The translations under genes and the position numbers were made by a program. Source: Marinobacter sp. SS13-12 (GTDB lineage Bacteria; Pseudomonadota; Gammaproteobacteria; Pseudomonadales; Oleiphilaceae). Taken from it: a stretch of 64,000 nucleotides of DNA. Below, one piece after another: positions 55,587 to 64,000 of this stretch. The notes beneath the pieces are model-generated. The model saw only the letters and a list, made by a program, of their open reading frames with translations, made no database searches and was not told the DNA's origin. The DNA is taken from contig NZ_JASSUA010000001.1 of the NCBI RefSeq assembly GCF_030227115.1, positions 1,488,001-1,552,000 on the forward strand, given 5' to 3'. Within the stretch, counting starts at the first letter, position 1. The number at the start of each line of letters is the position of its first letter.

Positions 55587-55848
55587 GGCACACCTCCAGA
55601 AACTGGTGAACGCGGGGTTCGATGAATTCAGGTTGTTCGCAGAACAGTTCGGACAGCTGGTAAACGATGTCGTCGACCGTGTTCGTACCGTTGCAGCGGG
55701 TCAGGATTTCGCCGGCGGTGGGGTTCAGCTTGACGATGCCTTCGGGATACATCAGCACATGGGCTTGCTGGGACTCTTCCCACCGGAACAAGAAGACCGG
55801 GGCGATGCTGAATCGGTGCAGGCTGTTGTGATTGTTTGAGTCAGCCAT
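55555..55848 (-). CDS. pqqD: PqqD, PqqA-binding chaperone
   Basis: 97 residues. 'MADSNNHNSLHRFSIAPVFLFRWEESQQAHVLMYPEGIVKLNPTAGEIL' style start and 'CNGTNTVDDIVYQL' match PqqD, which presents the PqqA peptide to PqqE. Start at 55848 has GAGG upstream. Overlaps pqqE by 32 bases. Confidence 0.9.
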   Translation of the reverse strand: MADSNNHNSLHRFSIAPVFLFRWEESQQAHVLMYPEGIVKLNPTAGEILTRCNGTNTVDDIVYQLSELFCEQPEFIEPRVHQFLEVCHGKGWIQPQS

Positions 55849-55929
55849 AGGGTGCCTCACAGGTTGAATGGGCCACACTCTGCAGCGGGTCCCGCAGCAG
55901 GGACTGCTTGCGGGAACAGCACGGGATGG
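55849..55929 (-). other. pqqA-pqqD gap with strong hairpin; pqqB and pqqC absent
   Basis: On the minus strand TCCCGC-a-AGCAG-tcc-CTGCT-GCGGGA forms a stable hairpin, which could lower expression of pqqDE relative to pqqA. A frame through the gap is open and ends TGA inside the pqqD start (ATGGCTGA), but it has no ATG and resembles nothing I recognise. Confidence 0.5.
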
Positions 55930-56004
55930 TCAGCGAACGTAAACGTAGGCTGTTACCTCAAAGCCGAGTCTAAGGTCTTTGAAATCCGGGTCGGTCCACT
56001 TCAT
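55930..56004 (-). CDS. pqqA: PqqA, precursor peptide
   Basis: 24-residue peptide beginning MKWTDPDFKDLRLGF and ending EVTAYVYVR. It holds the Glu-x3-Tyr pair (Glu16, Tyr20) that PqqE crosslinks. GGAGA lies upstream of the ATG at 56004. 81 bases separate it from pqqD, where pqqB and pqqC usually sit. Confidence 0.92.
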   Translation of the reverse strand: MKWTDPDFKDLRLGFEVTAYVYVR

Positions 56005-56026
56005 GGTAATTCTCCAGCATCTATAA

Positions 56027-56064
56027 TGAATGTTTTTGGCCGGTTTTATTGCCGGCCACATTCA
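56027..56064 (-). promoter_or_regulatory. Structured 5' leader of pqqA
   Basis: Stem TGGCCGG / CCGGCCA (56037-56043, 56052-56058) nested in TGAATG / CATTCA, about 23 bases before the pqqA ATG. No T run after it on the minus strand, so more likely a stabiliser or regulatory leader than a terminator. The rest of the gap to 56245 shows nothing definite. Confidence 0.45.
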
Positions 56065-56245
56065 CTGTAGGCCCCGCGAAACAGGTCGATAAATGGTACC
56101 TTTGGCCTAATTTTCTGGGGCTTTGGTATCGATTATCCGGTTTCATGATGAAATTGGCTGACAAGCCTGCAGAGCGTTACGTCAGCCATTTTCTATAGAA
56201 GTATCATTATTGATTGTTATCAAGAGGGAGGGGGAGCTGGAAGGG

Positions 56246-56743
56246 CTATTTTTGACGGAACAGAAACCGGCGGATCGTGAAATCCCACTCGAGACTATCA
56301 AGTAGATTTTTCAGCCCCAGCCCGAGCTCTGTGTCCCCTTCGATAACCAGCCGGCGTTGAAAGAAGAGTTGGTCGGGGTCCTGCCGTCGCTCTGCCAGCG
56401 TTCTGAATGCGCCCAGGGAACCCCGGATAGTGGCCTCCCCCGGGCCATCAATAATGCGTAGGCGGCCCGCCCAGAAGCCGATGGTAATGCCCGGCTGTCC
56501 ACCGTTTGCTTCCAGGCGGATCCGGCGCCCTTCGAAATCATCGAATTCACCATCCTTGATGGCGGTTGCAAACAATCGGTTGAGCGGAGCTTCCGCAGCC
56601 AGTTGCTTGAACGGAACCGGAATACGGCGGTCTATGGCGTCCAGCACCGGGAAAGGCGAGGGCAAGTACTCACTGAGAACCGCCAGGGATTGGTCGAGAA
56701 GTGGGCCGTTCAGCGATGCAATGGGGGGTAGGGAAAATGCCAT
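56246..56743 (-). CDS. ubiT: UbiT, SCP2-type anaerobic ubiquinone accessory protein
   Basis: 165 residues. SCP2 lipid-binding domain: 'GFWAGRLRIIDGPGEATIRGSLGAFRTL' and the hallmark 'LFFQRRLVIEGDTELGLGLKNLLDSLEWD'. Binds ubiquinone precursors for UbiU-UbiV, coded 23 kb away. CCGGAG precedes the start at 56743. It has its own FNR-type promoter just downstream of narL. Confidence 0.88.
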   Translation of the reverse strand: MAFSLPPIASLNGPLLDQSLAVLSEYLPSPFPVLDAIDRRIPVPFKQLAAEAPLNRLFATAIKDGEFDDFEGRRIRLEANGGQPGITIGFWAGRLRIIDGPGEATIRGSLGAFRTLAERRQDPDQLFFQRRLVIEGDTELGLGLKNLLDSLEWDFTIRRFLFRQK

Positions 56744-56773
56744 GGTGTACTCCGGACGGTCAGAAACCCGCCC

Positions 56774-56815
56774 AGAGTAGCGGAAACCATAGTGTAGTGA
56801 TTTGATATAACTCAG
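56774..56815 (-). promoter_or_regulatory. FNR/ANR-type box and -10 element of ubiT
   Basis: CTGAG-TTAT-ATCAA on the minus strand (56802-56815), overlapping the narL stop. TACTCT at 56774-56779 is at class II -10 spacing; transcription would start near 56767. Confidence 0.55.
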
Positions 56816-57471
56816 CCCTTGTGCAGGCCTTCCTCTACTGCCCATACTGCCACTTCCACGCGGGAGCGCAGGTTCAGTTTCTTCAGCAGGTGCTTGACGT
56901 GCACTTTGACAGTGCCATCGCTGATGTCCAGCTTGCGGCCGATCATCTTGTTGGACAGGCCTTCGGCAATGAGGCGAAGGATATCTTTTTCCCGCGGGGT
57001 CAGGCTGTCAAAGTCCGGGCGTGAGGCCTGCTGTGGCTTCTGGGATCTCAGTGCCTGGGCCAGCAGGGCGGTCAGGCGGTCGCTGATGACCATCTTGCCC
57101 ACGGCGGCGTCGTGCAGCTGTCGGATCATGTCCTCCGGTTCCATATCCTTCAGCAGATAACCATCAGCGCCAGCTCTCAGGGCCGCCACCACGTCGTCTT
57201 CGTGATCGGACACCGTAAACATCACGATGCGGGAGCTGATGCTTCCTTCGCGCAGTTTTTTCAGTGCCTCAATACCGTTCATTTCCGGCATGTTGAGGTC
57301 CATCAGCACCAGGTCGGGCTCAAGCTCCTGTGCCAGGCGAATACCGTCAGCGGCGTTGCTGGCCTCGCCAACCACCTGCATGTCGTCTTCCATCTCGATC
57401 AGTTGTTTTATGCCCTGACGAAGCAAAGGGTGATCATCAATCAACAGAATGCTTGCTGGTGAGTCAGACAT
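56812..57471 (-). CDS. narL: NarL, nitrate/nitrite response regulator
   Basis: 219 residues. Receiver domain with '[14 protein letters not shown]', phosphoacceptor Asp in '[14 protein letters not shown]' and 'GYLLKDM'; C-terminal LuxR-type helix-turn-helix '[40 protein letters not shown]'. 35 bases after narX. Should control narK-narG in response to nitrate. Confidence 0.92.
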   Translation of the reverse strand: MSDSPASILLIDDHPLLRQGIKQLIEMEDDMQVVGEASNAADGIRLAQELEPDLVLMDLNMPEMNGIEALKKLREGSISSRIVMFTVSDHEDDVVAALRAGADGYLLKDMEPEDMIRQLHDAAVGKMVISDRLTALLAQALRSQKPQQASRPDFDSLTPREKDILRLIAEGLSNKMIGRKLDISDGTVKVHVKHLLKKLNLRSRVEVAVWAVEEGLHKG

Positions 57472-57506
57472 GGTTCCTCTCATTATTTGAAGTAGTGTTG
57501 CAACGC

Positions 57507-59366
57507 TCAGCCGCCAGCGGCTTCGGATGTAATCAGGTGCCTGCTCTTGGGCACAAAGCTCAGCGCCACTTCGACACCGCCGGTGTCACGGTTAAGGACG
57601 TTGACCTTTCCACCCAGGGTGCGGGCCCGGTCCTGCATGATGATCAGCCCATAGTGCTGTGACGGCTGGTCACCATCCGGCAGTCCTTTACCATTATCAA
57701 GTATTCTGACGCTTACCCGGGGAGATTCAAAAAGCACCTGCACCAGAATTTCCGATGCTTCAGAGTGCTTGACGGCATTGGCCAACCCTTCGCGGACGAT
57801 CTGCAAGGTATGGATTTCTTCGTTGGGAGACAGTGTTTGCGGTGGCAAACGGTAGTCCAGTTTCACCTCGCTGCCCAGGCGTTCAGAGAATTCCTGTGCG
57901 GTTTGCCGCAAGGCCGTAGCCAGGTCGGGGGTATCCAGCTTCAGCCGGAAGGTGGTCAGCAGCTCCCGTAGTTGACGGTAAGCACTGTTCAGGCCGGTAC
58001 TCAGCTCTTCCAGAATGTCATTGTGGACCTTTTCATGCTCGCCGGTGATATCGAGGCGGCGGAGCCGTGCTACCTGCATTTTCAGATAGGACAGGGACTG
58101 GGCCAGGGAATCATGGAGTTCCCGGGCAATCACAGTGCGTTCTTCTGCCAGGGTGATCTGTTGCTCCTCGGTAACCTGGCGCTCCAGGAAGATGGCCGTA
58201 GCAAGCTGATCACTCAGGGTCTCCAGCAGGCGACGGGCGGTCTGGGAAAGCCCCTTGCTGGCGGGATACCAGACTTCCAGGGTGCCCAGAAGCTGTCCCG
58301 GTGTGCGAATTGGTAGCAACAGCCTGCGGCCGTCGTTGCCCTCATTTGGCAGCTCATCAAACACTTCCGGAGTTACCAGGCAGGCATTGCAGTGATGGTC
58401 CTTACAGTAGAAGGGCCGATCCTTGGTAGATGTGGTAATGGCTTGGACCGGCTCGCTGGAGTTCTTGTCGTGCAGGTAAAGCCGGATGGGGCCGATGCCA
58501 AGCAACTGCTCCAGATCCTGAAGCATGGGGATGGCGCCATTGCAGAGGTCGTGATTGGCAAACAGGGAGCGGCTGGACGAATGGAGCAACTCCAGGGCAG
58601 CGTGACTCTTCTCCAGTTCCCGGGTTTTTGCCATGGCGTCTTCTTTCAGTTCGTTGTAGCTCAAGGCCAGTTCACTGGTCATCTGGTCAAAGGCAGTACC
58701 GAGCCGGGACAGCTCATCCGAGCCTTTCAGGTTGGCCTTGTGCGAGAAATCCTGCTCACCCACCGCGACCGCAATGTCCATCAACTTGCGGAGTGGGCGA
58801 AGTACCCGTTTTTTGATATCGAGGAAAAGTCCGAAAATAATCAGTATCGAGAGCACCAGGCTGATGATCTGGATCAGGTGCAGCAGATCGACGCGGGCCT
58901 CGGTCCGGTGCTCCAGCATGCTGACCAGTTTATCCACCTCAGTCACATAGCGCTCTGTCACCGCTATCAGGTCTTCCGTCACCCGAGTGCTGTTCGGGGC
59001 ATTGGCAATCAGAGCTGGGCGGAGTTCACCATGCCAGAGGGATTCCATAATCTGGTGCTGTTTCGCCAGTGGGTGGTCTTTGGCCCTGGGAATTGCCTGG
59101 TTGAATCCGGGGTGGGCCATCCGTTGCTGGTAGGCATCCAGCCCGGCCATAAATGTCGTGGAGTGGTTTTCTGTCGGGTCGGCCGCAGAGCGGGCAAGCA
59201 ATTCATAGGCGCCCATACGCAATGACCCTGCAATATTGATGGCCGTCGCATTGCCCTCGATGCTGCGTGATACCCCGAGAGTAGTGGCCATACTGACAAT
59301 GGCAGTCAGTACGACGGCGCCAACGACAATGGCGATACGTTTTACGAGGGGGCTATTGCGTGTCAT
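57507..59366 (-). CDS. narX: NarX, nitrate/nitrite sensor kinase
   Basis: 619 residues. Helix 1 about 10-32; periplasmic P-box '[19 protein letters not shown]' (about 39-57) binds nitrate; helix 2 about 163-183; HAMP; a Cys-containing central module ('[13 protein letters not shown]'); HisKA_3 H-box '[24 protein letters not shown]'; ATPase '[11 protein letters not shown]', 'DNGKGLP'. Divergent from narK. The 159-base gap between them shows no clear FNR or NarL site to my eye. Confidence 0.93.
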   Translation of the reverse strand: MTRNSPLVKRIAIVVGAVVLTAIVSMATTLGVSRSIEGNATAINIAGSLRMGAYELLARSAADPTENHSTTFMAGLDAYQQRMAHPGFNQAIPRAKDHPLAKQHQIMESLWHGELRPALIANAPNSTRVTEDLIAVTERYVTEVDKLVSMLEHRTEARVDLLHLIQIISLVLSILIIFGLFLDIKKRVLRPLRKLMDIAVAVGEQDFSHKANLKGSDELSRLGTAFDQMTSELALSYNELKEDAMAKTRELEKSHAALELLHSSSRSLFANHDLCNGAIPMLQDLEQLLGIGPIRLYLHDKNSSEPVQAITTSTKDRPFYCKDHHCNACLVTPEVFDELPNEGNDGRRLLLPIRTPGQLLGTLEVWYPASKGLSQTARRLLETLSDQLATAIFLERQVTEEQQITLAEERTVIARELHDSLAQSLSYLKMQVARLRRLDITGEHEKVHNDILEELSTGLNSAYRQLRELLTTFRLKLDTPDLATALRQTAQEFSERLGSEVKLDYRLPPQTLSPNEEIHTLQIVREGLANAVKHSEASEILVQVLFESPRVSVRILDNGKGLPDGDQPSQHYGLIIMQDRARTLGGKVNVLNRDTGGVEVALSFVPKSRHLITSEAAGG

Positions 59367-59525
59367 CTGGTCTCTTCGTTGGGTACAGCAAATATGGAGG
59401 GAGTGTACCTCCTTGAGGATAGTCGGGCACCCGTGATTACCCCAATAGGCGATCTCCCATCATAGTCTTTGACCCTGTGCAGGGCAAAACATGAAACTGC
59501 AAGTTGGTTTCGGGTGGATAGTGTC

Positions 59526-60803
59526 ATGCAGCCTTTCTCCATTGGTGATGATGACGATAACGATAAACTGACCTCGCTGGCAGTGGTTCTTCCGCTGGCG
59601 GTCGTTGGCTTCGTTATTGCGGCTGGTTGCTGGACCATTTTTGCCGTGGCCGGCGCGCACCTTCGGAATGCTCTTGGGGTGGGCAGCCTGGAGTTTGGTC
59701 TGTTGCTGGCAACGCCCATGGCTGCGGGTGCCTTTTTGGCGGTGCCAGCGGGCATTGCCGCCCAGAAGGTGGGTGCAAGGCGGGTCATGATTGCCTGCCT
59801 GCTCGGCCTTGCTGTTTCTATGGCATTGCTGCTGGTGGTGGAAACCTGGGCCGGGTACCTGCTGGTTGCGGCTGGTCTGGGCCTTGCCGGCGGATTTTAC
59901 AGCGCTGGCCTTCAGTTCGTGACCAGTCATGCCTCGTCCCGACATATGGGGCTTGTACTGGGCATATTCGGTGCCGGAGTGACGGGCGCCGGCTTCAATT
60001 ATTATCTGGTTCCGCTGATTGTGCAGGCATTCTCCTGGAAAGGCGTGCCACTTGCCTATCTGGTTGTTCTTTTATTAGTGACCGCCCTGCTGGTGTTGCT
60101 GACGGACGATTCGGATTCCCGTGGCGATCCCGATGTTGAAACCAGTGCCAGGCAACTGTTGCGTCGCCTTGAAAATCTGCGGATGTGGCGACTGTATCTG
60201 TATTTTGGAGTGGTAGCCGGGAGCTTTTTTTCCCTGGCGTTATGGCTGCCGGATTTCATGGCCTCCCGTTTCCTGCTGACGATGGAGTCAGGTGCCCGGC
60301 TGGCGTTGTGGTTTGTGATTCCCGGCGCCCTGGCACAGGTTCTGGGAGGGGGGCTGTCAGATCGCTACGGGGCGGGTAGGGTGGTAGTGCGCTCACTCGT
60401 GGCCTGTCTGGTCGCCCTGTTCGTGCTGTCCTACCCTCCCATGACGCTGTCAGTTCATGGCATTGATTCAGTGATTGCACTGGAGCTTTCCCTGCCACTC
60501 TTTCTCGAAGGATTGTTCATAGTCCTGCTGGGCATTGCGTTGGGCTCCGCCATGGGTGGTCTCCAGCGCATGGTCATTGAGGAAAACCGTGAGGCAGCGG
60601 CCTTCGCCGCCGGAATGTTGCTATTCAGTGCCTGCCTGGTTGCGTTTCTGCTGCCGGTGCTTTTCGGCGCCATGATTCACTGGGTCGGCGTGGGTACGGC
60701 CATGTTCATGATCCTTTTCATACTGCTGACCGGCAGCCTGTTCCTGTTCGCCCGGGACTACCGTCGCGAAGAGCGCCGGGCGTTGTTACACAAGGGTGTA
60801 TAG
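59526..60803 (+). CDS. narK: NarK-type nitrate/nitrite MFS transporter
   Basis: 425 residues, 12 helices. 'GLAGGFYSAGLQFVTSHASSRHMGLVLGIFGAGVTGAGFNYYLVP' corresponds to the nitrate signature region of the NNP family, though it is divergent from classical NarK (GASFAVG...). Position between narXL and narG supports nitrate/nitrite exchange. Start 59526 follows GGGTGG; an in-frame start at 59469 lacks a ribosome site. Confidence 0.75.
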   Translation: MQPFSIGDDDDNDKLTSLAVVLPLAVVGFVIAAGCWTIFAVAGAHLRNALGVGSLEFGLLLATPMAAGAFLAVPAGIAAQKVGARRVMIACLLGLAVSMALLLVVETWAGYLLVAAGLGLAGGFYSAGLQFVTSHASSRHMGLVLGIFGAGVTGAGFNYYLVPLIVQAFSWKGVPLAYLVVLLLVTALLVLLTDDSDSRGDPDVETSARQLLRRLENLRMWRLYLYFGVVAGSFFSLALWLPDFMASRFLLTMESGARLALWFVIPGALAQVLGGGLSDRYGAGRVVVRSLVACLVALFVLSYPPMTLSVHGIDSVIALELSLPLFLEGLFIVLLGIALGSAMGGLQRMVIEENREAAAFAAGMLLFSACLVAFLLPVLFGAMIHWVGVGTAMFMILFILLTGSLFLFARDYRREERRALLHKGV

Positions 60804-60831
60804 CGCTTCTACCACCTGGGTGGTAGAGGCG
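60804..60831 (+). terminator. Strong hairpin between narK and narG
   Basis: CGCTTCTACCACC / GGTGGTAGAGGCG directly after the narK stop, 13 paired positions with one G-T wobble, and no T run. It probably tunes expression of narG relative to narK rather than ending transcription. GGTTA...TAACC follows at 60832-60849. Confidence 0.5.
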
Positions 60832-60923
60832 GGTTATGTGGTAGTAACCACGCAGATTTCAGGGTTTTTCTCCCACACAATGGTCTCAAATCGGAACAAT
60901 GATCCGGACGACGGAGAGAGACC

Positions 60924-63900
60924 ATGAGTCATTTGATCGACAAACTGAACTACTTCAGGAAAAAGCGCGAGCCGTTCGCCAACGGCCACGGCGAAACCCA
61001 CGATGTCAGTCGCGAGTGGGAAGACAGCTACCGCCAGCGCTGGCAGCATGACAAGATCGTGCGCTCCACCCACGGTGTAAACTGCACCGGCTCCTGCAGC
61101 TGGAAAATCTACGTCAAGAACGGCCTGGTCACCTGGGAAACCCAGCAGACCGATTATCCCCGTACCCGTCCGGACCTGCCCAACCACGAGCCCCGCGGCT
61201 GCCCCCGCGGCGCCAGTTACTCCTGGTACATGTACAGCGCCAACCGCCTGAAATACCCGCTGATGCGCAAGCATCTGATGAGGCTTTGGCGTGAAGCAAA
61301 AACGCAACACAAGGATCCTGTGGATGCCTGGGCCTCCATCGTGGAAGACCCGAAGAAAACCGCCGAGTACAAGCCCCGCCGCGGGATGGGTGGTTTCGTG
61401 CGCTCGAGCTGGGACGAAGTCAACGAGCTGATTGCCTCCTCCAACGTGTACACCGCCAAAAAATATGGGCCTGACCGTATCATCGGCTTTTCGCCGATCC
61501 CGGCCATGTCCATGGTGTCCTACGCTGCCGGCAGCCGCTACCTGTCCATGATCGGTGGCGTGTGCATGAGCTTCTACGACTGGTATTGCGACCTGCCGCC
61601 GGCTTCCCCGCAAACCTGGGGTGAGCAGACCGACGTGCCGGAATCCGCCGACTGGTACAACTCCGGCTACATCATCGCCTGGGGCTCCAACGTACCCCAG
61701 ACCCGTACCCCGGACGCCCACTTCTTTACCGAAGTGCGTTACAAGGGTACCAAGACGGTCGCCATTACTCCTGACTACGCCGAAGTCTCCAAGTTGTCTG
61801 ACGAGTGGCTGAACCCGAAGCAGGGCACCGATGCCGCTCTGGGTATGGCCATGGGCCACGTGATCCTGAAGGAATTCCACGTCGACAAGCCCAGCGAGTA
61901 TTTCACTGACTACGTACGCCGCTACACGGATATGCCGTACCTGGTCATGCTGGAACAGCGTGAAGATGGCCGCTACGTGCCGGGCCGCTTCCTGCGTGCC
62001 AGCGACCTGGTGGATGGCCTCGGGGAAGAGAACAACCCCGAGTGGAAAACCATTGCTATCGACGAGAAGACCAATCAGCTGACTGCGCCTAATGGATCTA
62101 TCGGTTACCGCTGGGGCCAGAAAGGCAAGTGGAACCTGAAGCAGACCGCCGGCAGCGCCGATGTGGAACTGCAGCTGTCCATGGTCGAGAAACACGATGA
62201 CGTGGTGGACGTTGCCTTCCCTTACTTCGGCGGTATCGAGCATGACCATTTCAAGAGCGTGGAAATCTCCGACACCCTGACCCACAAGCTGGGCAGTCGC
62301 AAGGTTGAGTTGGCCGACGGCAGCGAAGGCCGCGTGGTCACGGTTTATGACCTGATGGTGGCGAACTACGGCATCAGCCGTGGCCTGGGCGACGATGATG
62401 GCGCTACCTCTTACGATGAAGTGAAGCCCTACACCCCGGCCTGGCAGGAAAAGATCACCGGCGTTCCTGCCGGCAAAGTGATCCGTATTGCCCGTGAATT
62501 CGCCGACAACGCCGACAAGACCAAGGGCCGTTCCATGGTCATCGTTGGTGCCGGTATGAACCACTGGTACCACATGGACATGAACTACCGTGGCCTGATC
62601 AACATGCTGATCATGTGTGGCTGTATTGGCCAGAGCGGTGGTGGCTGGGCCCACTACGTGGGCCAGGAAAAACTGCGCCCGCAGACCGGCTGGCAGCCGC
62701 TGGCGTTTGGTCTGGACTGGCAGCGTCCACCGCGCCACATGAACTCAACCTCCTTCTTCTATGCCCACTCCGGCCAGTGGCGCTACGAGAAACTGGGTGT
62801 GGACGAAATCCTGTCGCCGCTGGCGGACAAGTCCAAATTCAGTGGCAGCCTGATTGACTACAACGTCCGCGCCGAGCGCATGGGCTGGCTGCCGTCTGCG
62901 CCGCAACTGAACCGCAACCCGCTGGGTATCGCAGCCGAAGCCGAGAAAGCCGGCATGGAAGTGGCCGATTATGTGGCCCAGTCCATGAAGGACGGCTCCC
63001 TGGCCTTCGCCAGTGAAGACCCGGAAGCACCGCAGAACTGTCCGCGCAACCTGTTTGTGTGGCGCTCCAACCTGTTGGGCTCCTCCGGCAAGGGCCATGA
63101 GTACATGCTCAAGTACCTGCTGGGTACCAAGAGTGGCCTGCAGGGCAAGGATCTTGGCCACGAAGGCGGCGCCAAGCCGACGGAAGTGAAATGGCATGAC
63201 GAAGCGCCGGAAGGCAAGCTTGACCTGCTGGTGACCCTGGACTTCCGCATGTCCACCACCTGTCTGTATTCCGACGTCGTTCTGCCGACCGCCACCTGGT
63301 ATGAGAAAAACGACCTGAATACCTCGGACATGCACCCGTTCATTCACCCGCTGACTGCCGCCACTGATCCGGCCTGGGAAGCGCGCAGTGACTGGGAAAT
63401 CTACAAGGGCATTGCCAAGGCGTTCTCCAAAGCAACCGAAGGTCACCTGGGTGTCGAGAAAGACGTGGTTACCCTGCCGCTGCTGCACGACGCACCGGCC
63501 GAGCTGGGCCAGCCCTTCGACGTGAAGGACTGGAAGCGTGGTGAGTGCGAACTGATTCCCGGCAAGACTGCGCCCAACTTCATCACCGTTGAGCGTGACT
63601 ACCCGAACACCTATGCACGCTTTACCTCACTCGGGCCGCTGCTGGACAAGCTGGGCAACGGTGGCAAGGGCATCAACTGGAACACCGAGAAGGAAGTGAA
63701 GTTCCTCGGCGACCTGAACTACAAGCATATCGACGGGGCCAACGCCGGCCGTCCGAAGATTGAAAGCGCGATTGATGCGGCGGAAGTCATCCTGACCCTG
63801 GCGCCGGAAACCAACGGCCAGGTAGCAGTGAAAGCCTGGGCAGCACTGTCCGAGTTCACCGGCCTGGACCACAGCCATCTGGCGAAGAACAAGGAAGAGG

Positions 63901-64000
63901 AAAAAATCCGCTTCCGGGATATCGTGGCGCAGCCGCGCAAGATCATCTCCAGCCCGACCTGGTCTGGCCTGGAAGACGAGCACGTGTCCTACAACGCCGG
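60924..64000 (+). CDS. narG: NarG, membrane-bound nitrate reductase alpha subunit (3' partial)
   Basis: Molybdenum subunit reducing nitrate on the cytoplasmic side of the membrane. Starts MSHLIDKLNYFRKKREPFAN after GGAGAGAG. The FS0 ligands are in 'STHGVNCTGSCSWKIYVKNG' (His plus Cys). The Mo-coordinating Asp sits in 'MSFYDWYCDLPPASPQTWGE'. About 1025 of some 1250 codons are in the window; the frame is still open at the right edge. narHJI should follow outside. Confidence 0.96.
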   Translation, partial: MSHLIDKLNYFRKKREPFANGHGETHDVSREWEDSYRQRWQHDKIVRSTHGVNCTGSCSWKIYVKNGLVTWETQQTDYPRTRPDLPNHEPRGCPRGASYSWYMYSANRLKYPLMRKHLMRLWREAKTQHKDPVDAWASIVEDPKKTAEYKPRRGMGGFVRSSWDEVNELIASSNVYTAKKYGPDRIIGFSPIPAMSMVSYAAGSRYLSMIGGVCMSFYDWYCDLPPASPQTWGEQTDVPESADWYNSGYIIAWGSNVPQTRTPDAHFFTEVRYKGTKTVAITPDYAEVSKLSDEWLNPKQGTDAALGMAMGHVILKEFHVDKPSEYFTDYVRRYTDMPYLVMLEQREDGRYVPGRFLRASDLVDGLGEENNPEWKTIAIDEKTNQLTAPNGSIGYRWGQKGKWNLKQTAGSADVELQLSMVEKHDDVVDVAFPYFGGIEHDHFKSVEISDTLTHKLGSRKVELADGSEGRVVTVYDLMVANYGISRGLGDDDGATSYDEVKPYTPAWQEKITGVPAGKVIRIAREFADNADKTKGRSMVIVGAGMNHWYHMDMNYRGLINMLIMCGCIGQSGGGWAHYVGQEKLRPQTGWQPLAFGLDWQRPPRHMNSTSFFYAHSGQWRYEKLGVDEILSPLADKSKFSGSLIDYNVRAERMGWLPSAPQLNRNPLGIAAEAEKAGMEVADYVAQSMKDGSLAFASEDPEAPQNCPRNLFVWRSNLLGSSGKGHEYMLKYLLGTKSGLQGKDLGHEGGAKPTEVKWHDEAPEGKLDLLVTLDFRMSTTCLYSDVVLPTATWYEKNDLNTSDMHPFIHPLTAATDPAWEARSDWEIYKGIAKAFSKATEGHLGVEKDVVTLPLLHDAPAELGQPFDVKDWKRGECELIPGKTAPNFITVERDYPNTYARFTSLGPLLDKLGNGGKGINWNTEKEVKFLGDLNYKHIDGANAGRPKIESAIDAAEVILTLAPETNGQVAVKAWAALSEFTGLDHSHLAKNKEEEKIRFRDIVAQPRKIISSPTWSGLEDEHVSYNA

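Noticed and set aside
55849..55929. Open frame between pqqA and pqqD as a remnant of pqqB or pqqC
   Set aside because: It has no ATG or GTG start before its end and no similarity I can recognise to PqqB or PqqC.
59367..59525. FNR or NarL sites between narX and narK
   Set aside because: TTGACCCTGTGCAG and single TACCTCC/TACCCCA heptamers are present, but none is paired or close enough to consensus to report as a feature.
60834..63488. Long minus-strand frames (634 and 247 codons) antisense to narG
   Set aside because: The plus strand codes an unmistakable NarG with conserved FS0 and Mo motifs; the reverse frames are shadows from biased codon use.

Overview
The window looks like chromosome from a marine, facultatively denitrifying gammaproteobacterium close to Marinobacter. 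That placement is an inference from gene content: ectoine hydroxylase with a betaine-type carrier, a GtsABCD-type sugar transporter, UbiT/U/V, NarXL-NarK-NarG, Dnr and NsrR. No rRNA, tRNA, CRISPR array or insertion sequence was seen. Both ends cut genes: a TolC-type channel on the left and narG on the right.

Layout. 1-6 kb: heavy-metal RND efflux operon (CusC/B/A type) followed by a Met/Gly/Gln-rich secreted protein. 6-9.1 kb: BCCT carrier, Usp protein and, convergent, EctD (osmoadaptation). 9.3-12.8 kb: thiolase plus multifunctional fatty-acid oxidation protein. 12.8-17.4 kb: YihY-type membrane protein, DUF2845 protein, a tandem-duplicated HAD protein with an altered motif I, and a solute-binding-like protein. 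17.5-25.5 kb: two-component system, LamB-type porin and a four-gene sugar ABC transporter. 25.5-33.6 kb: FeS-type photolyase, hemN, a frameshifted NIT-domain chemoreceptor, ubiU-ubiV and a c'-like cytochrome. 33.6-38.8 kb: RND pump, adaptor and TetR repressor.

39.4-48.9 kb is a nitric-oxide/nitrite region: Dnr-type regulator, NsrR, a copper nitrite reductase, a two-domain multicopper oxidase and two c-type cytochromes. This matches the ncgABC-nirK cluster known from Nitrosomonas. A cytochrome P450, an orphan SdhB-like protein, a RIC-like hemerythrin protein and an NfuA(N)-SufT fusion follow. Four NsrR-like palindromes tie these genes together. The part from about 39.7 to 45.0 kb is visibly more AT-rich than its surroundings and is flanked by a P450 relic on one side and an intact P450 on the other, as expected for an acquired cassette.

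48.9-56 kb: a hemerythrin-GGDEF-EAL protein, SelD, and a tightly packed minus-strand operon pqqA-pqqD-pqqE, PuuD-like membrane protein, SerC-like aminotransferase, DHODH-like protein. pqqB and pqqC are missing here. The SerC-like protein has lost the arginines that bind the substrate phosphate, and the DHODH-like protein has lost its catalytic loop. This operon is the best candidate for an undescribed pathway.

56.2-64 kb: ubiT, narL and narX on the minus strand, and divergently narK and narG. Three genes needed for anaerobic life (hemN, ubiU, ubiT) each carry an FNR/ANR-like box with a -10 element at the spacing expected of class II activation.
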